Source: Microbacterium sp. SMR1 (GTDB lineage Bacteria; Actinomycetota; Actinomycetes; Actinomycetales; Microbacteriaceae). Taken from it: a stretch of DNA of 64,000 nt. Positions within the stretch are counted from its first letter, which is position 1. The number at the start of each line of letters is the position of its first letter. The stretch spans positions 402,034 to 466,033 of the forward strand of contig NZ_QMBN01000003.1 in assembly GCF_003289625.1 (NCBI RefSeq), in the 5' to 3' direction. Positions 27,101-34,266 of this stretch are shown here, one piece after another. The position numbers and the translations under genes were made by a program. The notes under the pieces are model-generated. The model was not told the DNA's origin, ran no database searches, and saw only the letters and a program-made list of their open reading frames with translations.

Positions 27101-27879
27101 CGGTAGAGCGCGCGGACTCGCTCGTGCTCTGGGAGGCCCAGTTCGGCGACTTCGCCAACGGCGCGCAGTCGGTCATCGACGAGTTCATCTCGTCGGCCGA
27201 GCAGAAGTGGGCCCAGCAGTCGGGCGTCGTCCTGCTGCTCCCCCACGGCTACGAGGGCCAGGGACCGGATCACTCGTCGGCCCGCATCGAGCGCTACCTG
27301 CAGATGTGCGCGCAGGACAACATGACGGTCGCACGGCCCTCCACGCCCGCGTCGTACTTCCACCTGCTGCGCCGCCAGGCCTACGCACGTCCGCGCCGCC
27401 CCCTCGTGGTGTTCACGCCGAAGGCGATGCTGCGCCTGCGCGGTGCGACGAGCCCGGTCGAGGACTTCCAGCGCGGCAAGTTCGAGCCCGTGATCGACGA
27501 CAGCGCGATCACCGACAAGAGCGCGGTCAAGCGTGTGCTGCTGCACTCGGGCAAGATCCACTGGGACCTGAAGTCCGAGCTCGACAAGAAGCCGAACCCG
27601 GCAATCGCGCTCGTGCGTCTCGAGCAGTTCTACCCGGCACCGATCGACGAGCTGAACGCGGTCCTCGCGGGCTACCCGAACGCCGAGGTCGTGTGGGTCC
27701 AGGACGAGCCCGAGAACCAGGGCGCTTGGCCGTTCATCGCGCTCGAAGCCGCCGCCAAGCTCGACGGCCGCTCGGTGCGCGGCATCACGCGTCCCGCAGC
27801 GGCGTCGACGGCGACCGGCTCGCCGAAGGTCCACGCCGTGGAGCAGGCGAAGCTCATCGAGCAGGCGCTCACGCTTTGA
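24160..27879 (+). CDS. kgd: Multifunctional 2-oxoglutarate dehydrogenase E1/E2-like protein
   Basis: 1239-aa fusion typical of actinobacteria (Kgd in mycobacteria, OdhA in corynebacteria): the thiamine-diphosphate E1 of 2-oxoglutarate dehydrogenase fused to an E2-type succinyltransferase core. The N-terminal helix (GANEWLVAELYEQFREDKNSVDKEWWPTL) is followed by an Ala/Pro linker (about 50-125), the acyltransferase domain (about 130-330, with TYDHRVIQGAGSGEFL) and E1 (about 360-1239). ThDP and active-site strings include GMAHRGRLNVL, YRRRGHNEGDDPSMTQP and HGYEGQGPDHSSARIERYLQ. There is no lipoyl domain, as usual for this class. GTG start. Central TCA-cycle enzyme. Confidence 0.96.
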   Translation: MSSQATGIGTSNDGEFGANEWLVAELYEQFREDKNSVDKEWWPTLEAYAAHVNGGASQPAGSAPAQPAGTAPAQPAPAQPAAASHPVTAPVPTVGSQPVARTTARPAAAQPVPAQAPTTPAAEVEQREDVVTPLRGMPKTLAANMDDSLTVPTATSVRTIPAKLMIDNRIVINNHMSRTRGGKISFTHLIGWALIQALKAFPSQNVSYAEVDGKPSVIAHAHVGLGIAIDLPKPDGTRALMVPSIKRAESLSFGEYLAAYEDLVSRARKNKLTAADFQGTTISLTNPGGIGTVHSVPRLMRGQGSIIGAGALDYPAEFQGSSEKTLVNLGIGKTITLTSTYDHRVIQGAGSGEFLKTVHELLIGKNGFYDEIFAALRIPYAPIQWSTDINVDLAERVDKTARVQELINSYRVRGHLMADIDPLEYRQRTHPDLEIEQHGLTFWDLDREFVTGGFGSKRVMKLREILGVLRDSYCRTIGIEYMHIQDPDQRKWFQDNVEVKYQKPGHDEQLRILGKLNQAEAFETFLQTKFVGQKRFSLEGGESLIPLLDEVLQGAARTGLEGAAIGMAHRGRLNVLTNIAGKTYGQVFREFEGSVAIGSKSGSGDVKYHLGTEGTFVGDEGDELPVYLAANPSHLETVDGVLEGIVRAKQDRGPIGSFSWLPILVHGDAAFAGQGVVVETLQMSQLRGYRTGGTVHVVVNNQVGFTTLPLDARSSVYATDVAKTIQAPIFHVNGDDPEAVVHVAQLAFRYRQEFKRDVVIDLVCYRRRGHNEGDDPSMTQPLMTNLIEAKRSVRRLYTESLVGRGDITEEEYEQAKRDFQDRLEVAFAETHAAETGASGPVGLSGPIDQAVGAPETTGVGEDVIHQIGDAFVNAPENFTVHGKLKQLLDKRHDMSRNGNIDWAMGELFAFGSLLMEGTNVRLAGQDARRGTFVQRHAVLHDRSNGQEWLPLANLSENQGRFYVYDSLLSEYAAMAFEYGYSVERADSLVLWEAQFGDFANGAQSVIDEFISSAEQKWAQQSGVVLLLPHGYEGQGPDHSSARIERYLQMCAQDNMTVARPSTPASYFHLLRRQAYARPRRPLVVFTPKAMLRLRGATSPVEDFQRGKFEPVIDDSAITDKSAVKRVLLHSGKIHWDLKSELDKKPNPAIALVRLEQFYPAPIDELNAVLAGYPNAEVVWVQDEPENQGAWPFIALEAAAKLDGRSVRGITRPAAASTATGSPKVHAVEQAKLIEQALTL

Positions 27880-27892
27880 GCCAGCGGTAGCG

Positions 27893-27924
27893 AAAGGGGC
27901 GGACGTGCGAACGTCCGCCCCTTT
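27893..27924. terminator. Strong terminator hairpin after kgd
   Basis: Perfect 14-bp inverted repeat: AAAGGGGCGGACGT (27893-27906), 4-nt loop, ACGTCCGCCCCTTT (27911-27924). The A-rich left and T-rich right ends would give U-tracts in both directions, so it can serve kgd and the convergent rsrA. Confidence 0.88.
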
Positions 27925-27970
27925 CTGCTCTCACGGTCGAGCTCAGGCCGTCATCGGGCGCGGAGCGCGC

Positions 27971-28219
27971 TCACGCGTGAGCGGCCTCCTGGGCCTCCCG
28001 CAGACGCGCCAGAACCTGGTCGCGCAGCTCTTCGGGGGCCGATTCCCGGCACGCTCGGGCGACGACCTCGGTGAGCGTGCGCGACACCAGGGCCTCGTCG
28101 CGACAAGCCGGGCATGACTCGAGGTGCTCCCGGATGTCGGCGTGCTCGGTCTTGCAGACCTCGTTGCGCAGGTACTCTTCCAGATCGCGTCGCGCCTTCT
28201 CGCAGCCGCAGTCACTCAT
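27971..28219 (-). CDS. rsrA: Zinc-binding anti-sigma factor (RsrA/RshA type)
   Basis: 82-aa redox-sensing anti-sigma factor for the adjacent sigma factor. The ZAS motif is complete: His32-x3-Cys36-x2-Cys39 (HLESCPAC), with further cysteines at 4, 6 and 22 near the N-terminus able to complete the zinc site. In relatives, thiol oxidation releases zinc and frees SigR/SigH to induce thioredoxin and mycothiol genes. The ATG overlaps the sigma-factor stop by 4 bp, so the pair is translationally coupled. Confidence 0.93.
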   Translation of the reverse strand: MSDCGCEKARRDLEEYLRNEVCKTEHADIREHLESCPACRDEALVSRTLTEVVARACRESAPEELRDQVLARLREAQEAAHA

Positions 28220-28869
28220 TTCTTGCTCCTCGTGGGGGGCATCTCGATGCCCCGCTCCTTCGCATAGTCGGCCAGCAGGTCACGCAACAGGCGTCTGCCA
28301 CGGTGCAGACGGCTCATGACCGTGCCGATCGGGGTTTTCATGATGTCGGCGATTTCCTGGTAGGCGAAGCCCTCGACGTCCGCGAGGTACACCGCCAACC
28401 GGAAATCCTCGGGGATCGACTGCAGCGCGTCCTTGACCGCGGACGCCGGCATGTGGTCGATCGCTTCAGCCTCGGCGGAGCGGCTCCGGGATGCGGTGGT
28501 GGATTCCGCTCCTCCCAGCTGCCAGTCCTCGAGGTCGTCGATGGTGCCCTGGTAGGGCTCCCGCTGCTTCTTGCGGTAGGTGTTGATGTAGGTGTTGGTC
28601 AGGATCCGGTACAGCCACGCCTTGAGGTTGGTCCCCTGCGTGAAGGACGACCACGAGGCGAACGCCTTGACGAACGTCTCTTGCACGAGGTCCGCTGCGT
28701 CAGCGGGATTGCGGGTCATCCGCATGGCGGCGGCGTAAAGCTGGTCCATGAACGGGAGCGCCTGCTCCTCGAACTGGGCGCTCGGATCGGTGACCGCTTG
28801 CTCTTCCATCAGCGGCCAGTCTACGTGGGCGTCCCACGGCGCGACCGCAGGATCGGCGAGTGCGATCAT
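28216..28869 (-). CDS. sigH: ECF RNA polymerase sigma factor, SigH/SigR type
   Basis: 217-aa group 4 sigma factor. Region 2 is visible as [62 protein letters not shown], and region 4 as [49 protein letters not shown]. This is the oxidative/heat-stress sigma factor controlled by the downstream RsrA-type protein. The true start may be the ATG at 28869 or the internal ATG at 28809 ([12 protein letters not shown]), which better matches relatives. Divergent from aroA with 67 bp between starts. Confidence 0.94.
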   Translation of the reverse strand: MIALADPAVAPWDAHVDWPLMEEQAVTDPSAQFEEQALPFMDQLYAAAMRMTRNPADAADLVQETFVKAFASWSSFTQGTNLKAWLYRILTNTYINTYRKKQREPYQGTIDDLEDWQLGGAESTTASRSRSAEAEAIDHMPASAVKDALQSIPEDFRLAVYLADVEGFAYQEIADIMKTPIGTVMSRLHRGRRLLRDLLADYAKERGIEMPPTRSKK

Positions 28870-28936
28870 GGGCTCCTCTCACTCGGTAGGACCAACGACC
28901 TCGACAGCACGAGGGCGTTCGATACTGTGGAAACCC

Positions 28937-30280
28937 ATGAGCACAGCCGCGTATTCCCCCCGTCCCGCCGACGTCGGCGCGCCGTGGCGCGCGCCCGTCG
29001 CCGATGCCCCCGTCCGAGCCGAGGTCGCCGTGCCCGGATCGAAGTCGCTCACCAATCGCGAGCTGGTGCTCTCGGCCCTCGCCGAGACCCCCTCCCGCCT
29101 GATCGCGCCGCTGCATTCCGACGATTCCGCGCGCATGATCGACGCGCTGCGAGCTCTCGGCGCCCAGATCGAAGCCGTGCCCGGCGAGGGCCGTTTCGGC
29201 CCCGACCTCGTCGTGACGCCGCTCGGGGCGGAACCGGCCGATGCCGTGGTCGACTGCGGGCAAGCCGGCACCGTCATGCGCTTCGTCACTCCCCTCGCCG
29301 GACTCGCGCGCGGCGAGGTCACCGTCACGGCCCACGAGAGCGCCCTGCACCGACCCATGGCGGAGATGATCCGGAGCCTCCGCGAGCTCGGCGTCGACAT
29401 CGACGACGGCGGCCGGTGGACGCTGCCGTTCCTCGTGCACGGGCACGGCCACGTTCGCGGCGGCGAGGTCACGATCGACGCCAGCGCCTCGAGCCAGTTC
29501 GTCTCGGGGCTCCTGCTGGCGGCGCCCCGGTTCGATGTTGGGCTCCGCCTCGTGCACGACGGTCACCGCCTGCCGAGCCTGCCGCACATCGACATGACGG
29601 TCGAGGCCCTCGGCCACCGCGGCGTGAACGTCGAGCGTCCGAGCGACAGCGAGTGGCTCGTCCCCGCCGGTCCGCTCCGCGGCAAAGAGCTCACGATCGA
29701 GCCCGACCTGTCCAACGCGGCCCCCTTCCTGGCCGCGGCCGCGCTGACCGGCGGACGGGTGACCATCCCGCACTGGCCCGTGCACTCGACCCAGCCGGGT
29801 GCGCTGCTCGTCGACATCCTGACCGAGATGGGCGCCCGCGTGACGCGACGCAGCGGTGTTCTCGCGGTCTCCGGAACCGGCGAGCTGCGCGGCGTCGACC
29901 TCGACCTGTCGGCGGCGAGCGAGCTGACCCCGTCGCTCTTCGCGCTCGCGGCGTTCGCCGACTCGCCGAGCACACTGCACGGCATCGGCCACATCCGCGG
30001 CCATGAGACCGACCGCATCGCCGCTCTCGTGGGCAACCTCCGAGCGCTCGGCGGCTCGGCCGAAGAGCTCGAGGACGGCATCCGCATCACGCCCACGCCG
30101 CTGCGCGGCGGGCTCTGGCGGGCGCACCACGACCACCGGATGGCGACGGCGGGGGCGATCATCGGCCTGCGCGTCCCGGGCGTCGAGGTCGATGACATCG
30201 GCACGACCGCGAAGACGATGCCCGAGTTCCCCCAGTTGTGGGCAGAGATGCTCGGATCCGACGCGCAGGTCGCCGGGTGA
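28937..30280 (+). CDS. aroA: 3-phosphoshikimate 1-carboxyvinyltransferase (EPSP synthase)
   Basis: Shikimate-pathway enzyme joining shikimate-3-phosphate and phosphoenolpyruvate. 447 aa, two-domain fold. Signature PGSKSLTNRELVLSALA holds the N-terminal substrate lysine, GQAGTVMRFVTPLAGLA the PEP-binding region (an AGT version of the usual NAGT), and HIRGHETDRIAALVGNLRALG a late conserved block. The ATG at 28937 is preceded by TACTGT at 8 nt. Its stop overlaps the rsgA GTG, starting an aroA-rsgA-bcp operon. Confidence 0.95.
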   Translation: MSTAAYSPRPADVGAPWRAPVADAPVRAEVAVPGSKSLTNRELVLSALAETPSRLIAPLHSDDSARMIDALRALGAQIEAVPGEGRFGPDLVVTPLGAEPADAVVDCGQAGTVMRFVTPLAGLARGEVTVTAHESALHRPMAEMIRSLRELGVDIDDGGRWTLPFLVHGHGHVRGGEVTIDASASSQFVSGLLLAAPRFDVGLRLVHDGHRLPSLPHIDMTVEALGHRGVNVERPSDSEWLVPAGPLRGKELTIEPDLSNAAPFLAAAALTGGRVTIPHWPVHSTQPGALLVDILTEMGARVTRRSGVLAVSGTGELRGVDLDLSAASELTPSLFALAAFADSPSTLHGIGHIRGHETDRIAALVGNLRALGGSAEELEDGIRITPTPLRGGLWRAHHDHRMATAGAIIGLRVPGVEVDDIGTTAKTMPEFPQLWAEMLGSDAQVAG

Positions 30281-31356
30281 GCTGGCTCGGCGGCGACGAC
30301 GACTTCGACGAGGAGTACGACGAGTCCGACATCCGGATGCGTCCGAACCCGAAGGCGAATCGGCCGCGCACCAAGCGGCGACCCGCCCACAGTGACGCCC
30401 AGGTGGCGCGCGTGGTGGGTGTCGACCGCGGCCGCTACACCGTGCTCATCGACGAGGACGGCGACGACGAGCACACCACGCTCGCGGTGCGCGCTCGCGA
30501 GCTGCGGAAGCAGCCCATCGTCAGCGGCGACCGGGCACGCGTGGTCGGGGACGTGTCGGGAGACGAAGGCACTCTCGGACGCATCGTCGGCATCGAACCA
30601 CGCACGACGCTGCTTCGCCGCAGCGCCGACGACACCGACCAGGTGGAGCGGATCGTCGTGGCCAACGCCGATCAGATGGTCATCGTCGTCGCCGCAGCCG
30701 ACCCTGAGCCCCGCCCGCGCCTGGTCGACCGCTACCTCATCGCGGCGCTCGACGCCGGCATCCATCCCCTGCTCGTGGTGACCAAGACCGATCTCGCCGA
30801 CCCGGCCGCGTTCCTCGCGCATTTCGAGGGGGTGGACGACCTCGAAGTGCTCACGAGCGGGCGGGGACGGATGCCGGTCGACGAGCTCGGCGCGAAGCTC
30901 GTGGGCCACGCCACGGTGTTCGTCGGTCACTCCGGCGTCGGCAAGTCCACCCTCGTGAACGCCCTGGTGCCGACAGCCGCACGGGCGACCGGACACGTCA
31001 ACGAAGTCACCGGTCGAGGTCGCCACACGTCGAGCTCGACGGTATCGCTTCGTTATCTCGGCCCCGAGGGGCGCGGTTGGGTCATCGACACGCCCGGGGT
31101 CCGCTCGTTCGGCCTCGGGCACGTCGACCCCGCCAACATCCTCGCCGCGTTCACCGACCTCGCCGCTGTCGCCGAGGAGTGCCCGCGGGGCTGCACGCAT
31201 CTTCCCGATGCGCCCGACTGCGCGATCGTCGAGGCGGTCGGGCAGGGCCGGCTGGGAGAACGTGGCCCGGCGCGACTCGACTCGCTTCAGCGCCTGCTCG
31301 GCACCTTCTCGGCCGGGGTCGACCCGGCGGTTCGCCGTTCTAGGCTGGAATCATGA
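30277..31356 (+). CDS. rsgA: Ribosome small subunit-dependent GTPase A
   Basis: Circularly permuted GTPase that matures the 30S subunit, 359 aa. OB-fold at about residues 35-100; the G4 motif TKTDL precedes the P-loop GHSGVGKSTLVNAL and G3 DTPG, the permuted order diagnostic of RsgA. The C-terminal zinc motif is CPRGCTHLPDAPDC. The acidic/basic N-terminal tail (DDDFDEEYDES...NRPRTKRRP) is an actinobacterial feature. GTG overlaps the aroA stop; its own stop overlaps the bcp ATG. Confidence 0.94.
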   Translation: MSWLGGDDDFDEEYDESDIRMRPNPKANRPRTKRRPAHSDAQVARVVGVDRGRYTVLIDEDGDDEHTTLAVRARELRKQPIVSGDRARVVGDVSGDEGTLGRIVGIEPRTTLLRRSADDTDQVERIVVANADQMVIVVAAADPEPRPRLVDRYLIAALDAGIHPLLVVTKTDLADPAAFLAHFEGVDDLEVLTSGRGRMPVDELGAKLVGHATVFVGHSGVGKSTLVNALVPTAARATGHVNEVTGRGRHTSSSTVSLRYLGPEGRGWVIDTPGVRSFGLGHVDPANILAAFTDLAAVAEECPRGCTHLPDAPDCAIVEAVGQGRLGERGPARLDSLQRLLGTFSAGVDPAVRRSRLES

Positions 31357-31820
31357 CGCGTCTGCAACCGGGCGACCTCGCCCCCGAATTCTCCCTCGAT
31401 GACCAGGACGGCTCGACGCTCTCGCTGTCGGACCTGCGCGGACGCCGCACGGTCGTGTTCTTCTACCCGGCGGCCATGACTCCCGGCTGCACGCGGGAAG
31501 CCTGCGATTTCCGCGACAGCGTCGAGTCGCTGCGCGCAGCGGGCATCGAGGTCATCGGAATCTCGCGCGATGACGAGGCGAAGCTGCGCCGTTTCCGCGA
31601 GCAGGAGCAGCTCACTTATCCGCTTCTCAGCGATCCCGACCACGCCGTGCACGAGGCGTACGGCGCATGGGGCGAGAAGATGAACTACGGCAAGACCGTC
31701 GAAGGCGTCATCCGATCCACCTTCGTCATCGACGCCGACGGCCGGATCGAGCACGCGCTCTACAACGTCAAGGCGACGGGTCACGTCGCGCGAGTCCGCG
31801 CGCTGCTCGGTCTCGACTGA
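31353..31820 (+). CDS. bcp: Thiol peroxidase of the Bcp/PrxQ family
   Basis: 155-aa thiol peroxidase reducing peroxides in the cytoplasm. The peroxidatic Cys and the resolving Cys five residues on are both in TPGCTREACDFRD, the atypical 2-Cys arrangement of PrxQ. Last gene of the aroA-rsgA-bcp run, starting in a 4-bp overlap with rsgA. No separate promoter seen. Placement near sigH/rsrA is suggestive of oxidative-stress grouping but may simply be conserved order. Confidence 0.93.
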   Translation: MTRLQPGDLAPEFSLDDQDGSTLSLSDLRGRRTVVFFYPAAMTPGCTREACDFRDSVESLRAAGIEVIGISRDDEAKLRRFREQEQLTYPLLSDPDHAVHEAYGAWGEKMNYGKTVEGVIRSTFVIDADGRIEHALYNVKATGHVARVRALLGLD

Positions 31821-31833
31821 GAGCCTCGACGAC

Positions 31834-32220
31834 TCAGGCGTCGCCGCGGCCGCGTGCTGCACGCCGGGTCGCGGCCACCAGCAGTATGAAGCCGACCGCG
31901 CCCGGCACCGCGATGAGCACAGCGGTGCCGGCGTCGGCGTACTGACCCGTGGCAGCGCCGAGGGCGACCGCCAGGATCAGGAGCTGCGCGACGATGCCGC
32001 CCGAACGGCCCCACGACACCCGGCGCCAGACCGACACGGCGAATGCTGCGAGGGCTACGGCACCGATGGCGGTCAGCACGATGAGGGCGACGGAGCTGGG
32101 AACGTCGATGGTGTCGCCGCCGACCAGCGCGACGATCTCCCAGCCGACGACCGCGAGCAACGCGACGGCTTCTGCGGCGAGCACGGCTCCCGCGAGACGT
32201 TCGACAGCAGTGGGGGCCAT
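31834..32220 (-). CDS. Small four-helix membrane protein, unknown function
   Basis: 128 aa, almost entirely hydrophobic, with four predicted transmembrane helices (about 8-32, 42-65, 72-92, 97-118) and a basic C-terminus (TRRAARGRGDA). I do not recognise a named family. It is monocistronic, convergent with bcp (13-bp gap) and divergent from whiB1. The first residues (MAPTAVERLAGAVLAAEA) give a plausible start; I see no clear Shine-Dalgarno. Confidence 0.65.
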   Translation of the reverse strand: MAPTAVERLAGAVLAAEAVALLAVVGWEIVALVGGDTIDVPSSVALIVLTAIGAVALAAFAVSVWRRVSWGRSGGIVAQLLILAVALGAATGQYADAGTAVLIAVPGAVGFILLVAATRRAARGRGDA

Positions 32221-32295
32221 GGCATCCGACCTTCGATCAGAGCCGCGCGATACCGGTATTCACGGCCCGGCGGCGAGCAAATCCGCAGTTCACCC

Positions 32296-32325
32296 TTGAT
32301 TCATCTGTCCGGGCTATGGGACGAT
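32296..32325 (+). promoter_or_regulatory. Candidate whiB1 promoter
   Basis: TTGATT (32296-32301), 18-bp spacer, GACGAT (32320-32325). It would start transcription near 32332 and leave a leader of about 110 nt before whiB1. Confidence 0.4.
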
Positions 32326-32339
32326 AGATCAAGCCGTGT

Positions 32340-32409
32340 GCTCCCACAGCGAAGTGGGGCGAGCATCCGCTCGCACACTTAACCAGGGTACCGGACTACC
32401 CGAGTCCGG
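32340..32409 (+). promoter_or_regulatory. Structured 5' leader of whiB1
   Basis: The leader can form a CCCAC/GTGGG hairpin near 32344-32358 and a perfect 7-bp hairpin with arms CCGGACT (32391-32397) and AGTCCGG (32403-32409). Single-stranded sequence then leads to AAGGAG before the start codon. No known riboswitch class recognised. Confidence 0.4.
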
Positions 32410-32441
32410 CCCGACAGAATCACCACCCCAAGGAGCACCAC

Positions 32442-32690
32442 ATGGATTGGCGCGACAAGTCTGCCTGCCTGACCGTCGACCCCGAACTCTTCTTCCCCGT
32501 CGGCAACACGGGCCCTGCCGTCGACCAGATCGAGAAGGCGAAGGCCGTCTGCGCCCGCTGCACCGTGACGGAGATCTGCCTGCAGTACGCCCTCGAGACC
32601 GGCCAGGACTCGGGCGTCTGGGGCGGCCTGTCCGAGGACGAGCGTCGCGCACTGAAGCGCCGCGCTGCACGCGCTCGCCGCGCGTCCTGA
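32442..32690 (+). CDS. whiB1: WhiB family iron-sulfur transcriptional regulator, WhiB1 type
   Basis: 82-aa Wbl protein. Four [4Fe-4S] ligand cysteines at 9, 37, 40 and 46; the turn GVWGG at 58-62; a basic C-terminal DNA-binding tail (RRALKRRAARARRAS). The start MDWRDKSACLTVDPELFFPVGNTGPA is nearly that of mycobacterial WhiB1, a NO-sensitive regulator that binds region 4 of the primary sigma factor. AAGGAG with a 6-nt spacer supports the ATG. pdtaS lies next to it as in M. tuberculosis. Confidence 0.95.
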   Translation: MDWRDKSACLTVDPELFFPVGNTGPAVDQIEKAKAVCARCTVTEICLQYALETGQDSGVWGGLSEDERRALKRRAARARRAS

Positions 32691-32700
32691 CCCACTCCCC

Positions 32701-32731
32701 GACCCCGCTGCCGACACGTCGGCGCGGGGTC
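32701..32731. terminator. Terminator hairpin between whiB1 and pdtaS
   Basis: Arms GACCCCGC (32701-32708) and GCGGGGTC (32724-32731), extended inside by GCCGAC/GTCGGC after a bulged T. It sits between convergent stops. Confidence 0.75.
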
Positions 32732-32760
32732 CGCGCGTTGACGGGGACCCCGCGACGCGC

Positions 32761-34254
32761 TCAGCCCGCGTCGCGCTCGATGTAGCGCAACGGGATCTCG
32801 ATGGTCACCTCGGTTCCGCTGCCGACGAGCGTGTGCCAGTCGATCGTGCCGCTGAGCTCGCCCTGGATCAGAGTGCGGACGATCTGCGTGCCGAGGCCGC
32901 GCCCGACCTGCCCCTCCGGCAAGCCGCTGCCGGAATCGCGCACCTTCACCTCGAGGCGCTCCGCGGAACGCTCCGCGACGATCTCGACATCGCCCTCCGT
33001 GCCCGCGAGCCCATGCTCGACGGCATTCGTGACGAGTTCGGTGAGCGCGAGCGCGAGCGGTGTCGCGTACTCGCTCGGCAGGGTGCCGAAGCGCCCCGAC
33101 GACCGCGTGCGAGCGCGGGTGTTCGGCGCGGCCGCCACCTCGGCGACGAGCTTGAGGACGCGCGCGAACACCTCGTCGAAGTCGACGTTCTGTGCCAGCC
33201 CCTCCGACAGGGTGTCGTGCACCACCGCGATCGCCGACACCCGGCGCATCGCCTGGGTGAGAGCGTCGCGCGCCTCCTCGGAGTGCGTCCGGCGGGCCTG
33301 GATACGCAGCAGCGAGGCGACGGTCTGCAGGTTGTTCTTCACGCGATGGTGGATCTCGCGGATCGTCGCGTCCTTCGTGATGAGCTCCTGCTCCTGGTGC
33401 CGGATCTCACTGACGTCGCGGCATAGGACGATCGCGCCGATGCGGGTGCCGTGGTCGCGCAGCGGGATGGTGCGCAGCGACACCGTGACGCCGCGGGCCT
33501 CGATGTCGGCGCGCCAGGGTGCACGGCCGGCCATCACGATCGGCAGCGACTCGTCGAACTCGCGCTTGCTGGGAAGGATCGCCGTTGCCACCTCGATCAG
33601 CGGCTCGCCCTCGAGCTCGTCCTCGAAGCCCAACCGGTTGAAGGCCGAGAGAGCGTTCGGGCTGGCGAAGGTGGTCATGCCGTCGACATCGAGCCGGATG
33701 AGCCCGTCGGATGCGCGCGGAGCGCCGCGACGCGGAGCCGTCGGGGCGTTCAGATCGGGGAAGTCGGACGAGGCGACCATCCCGAACAGGTCGTCGGCGC
33801 AGTCGTTGAACGTGATCTGCTGACGCGAGGGAGTCCGTGCCTCGCCGAGGTTCGTGTGTCGTGTGAGGACACCGACCACGTGCGCGGCGCGCCCCTCGGT
33901 CGCCCGTTCCCGGACGATCGGCACCGCGCGCACGCGGGTGGGCGTCTCCTCGAACCAGTCGGGCGAGGCCGAGTCGACGATGCGCGCCTGGGTGAAGGCA
34001 TCCTTCACCTGCGTGCGCCACTGCGGGCGCACGCGATCGCCGACGATGTCGCGATAGAAGAGGGTCGCGGCTCCCCCGGGCCGGGTGTGCGCGACGGCGA
34101 TGAACGAGTCGTCCGCGGTAGGCACCCAGATGACGATGTCGGCGAAGGCGAGATCGGCCAGCAGCTGACCGTCACCGGCGAGGCGGTGGAGCCACTCGAC
34201 ATCGGCGTCGGTGGACAGTCCTTGAGCATGGACGAGATCGCTGAGGGTCGACAC
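32761..34254 (-). CDS. pdtaS: PdtaS-type cytosolic sensor histidine kinase
   Basis: 497-aa soluble kinase. N-terminal GAF-like histidine-kinase domain (about 1-140), PAS (about 175-285), then a HisKA_2 dimerisation domain with phosphoacceptor His in REIHHRVKNNLQTVASLLRIQARR, and an HATPase domain with N-box LTELVTNAVEHG and G-box GRGLGTQIVRTL. No membrane helix. In mycobacteria PdtaS phosphorylates the antiterminator-type regulator PdtaR; no pdtaR is in the window. I chose GTG 34254 (MSTLSDLVHAQG) over ATG 34257, since TAGTCT lies exactly 6 nt before it and PdtaS begins MSTL. Confidence 0.92.
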   Translation of the reverse strand: MSTLSDLVHAQGLSTDADVEWLHRLAGDGQLLADLAFADIVIWVPTADDSFIAVAHTRPGGAATLFYRDIVGDRVRPQWRTQVKDAFTQARIVDSASPDWFEETPTRVRAVPIVRERATEGRAAHVVGVLTRHTNLGEARTPSRQQITFNDCADDLFGMVASSDFPDLNAPTAPRRGAPRASDGLIRLDVDGMTTFASPNALSAFNRLGFEDELEGEPLIEVATAILPSKREFDESLPIVMAGRAPWRADIEARGVTVSLRTIPLRDHGTRIGAIVLCRDVSEIRHQEQELITKDATIREIHHRVKNNLQTVASLLRIQARRTHSEEARDALTQAMRRVSAIAVVHDTLSEGLAQNVDFDEVFARVLKLVAEVAAAPNTRARTRSSGRFGTLPSEYATPLALALTELVTNAVEHGLAGTEGDVEIVAERSAERLEVKVRDSGSGLPEGQVGRGLGTQIVRTLIQGELSGTIDWHTLVGSGTEVTIEIPLRYIERDAG

Positions 34255-34260
34255 CATCCC

Positions 34261-34266
34261 AGACTA
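34261..34266 (-). promoter_or_regulatory. Leaderless -10 element of pdtaS
   Basis: Minus-strand TAGTCT, 6 nt, GTG at 34254. Confidence 0.5.

Noticed and set aside
24082..27834. A 1250-codon open frame on the minus strand opposite kgd
   Set aside because: It is the antisense frame of a highly GC-biased gene. Its composition (Arg/Asp/Val/His-rich, no domains) is typical of shadow frames, and kgd is certain.
28937..31820. Horizontal transfer of the aroA-rsgA-bcp operon
   Set aside because: Tight stop/start overlaps, normal base composition and conserved order relative to sigH argue for vertical descent.
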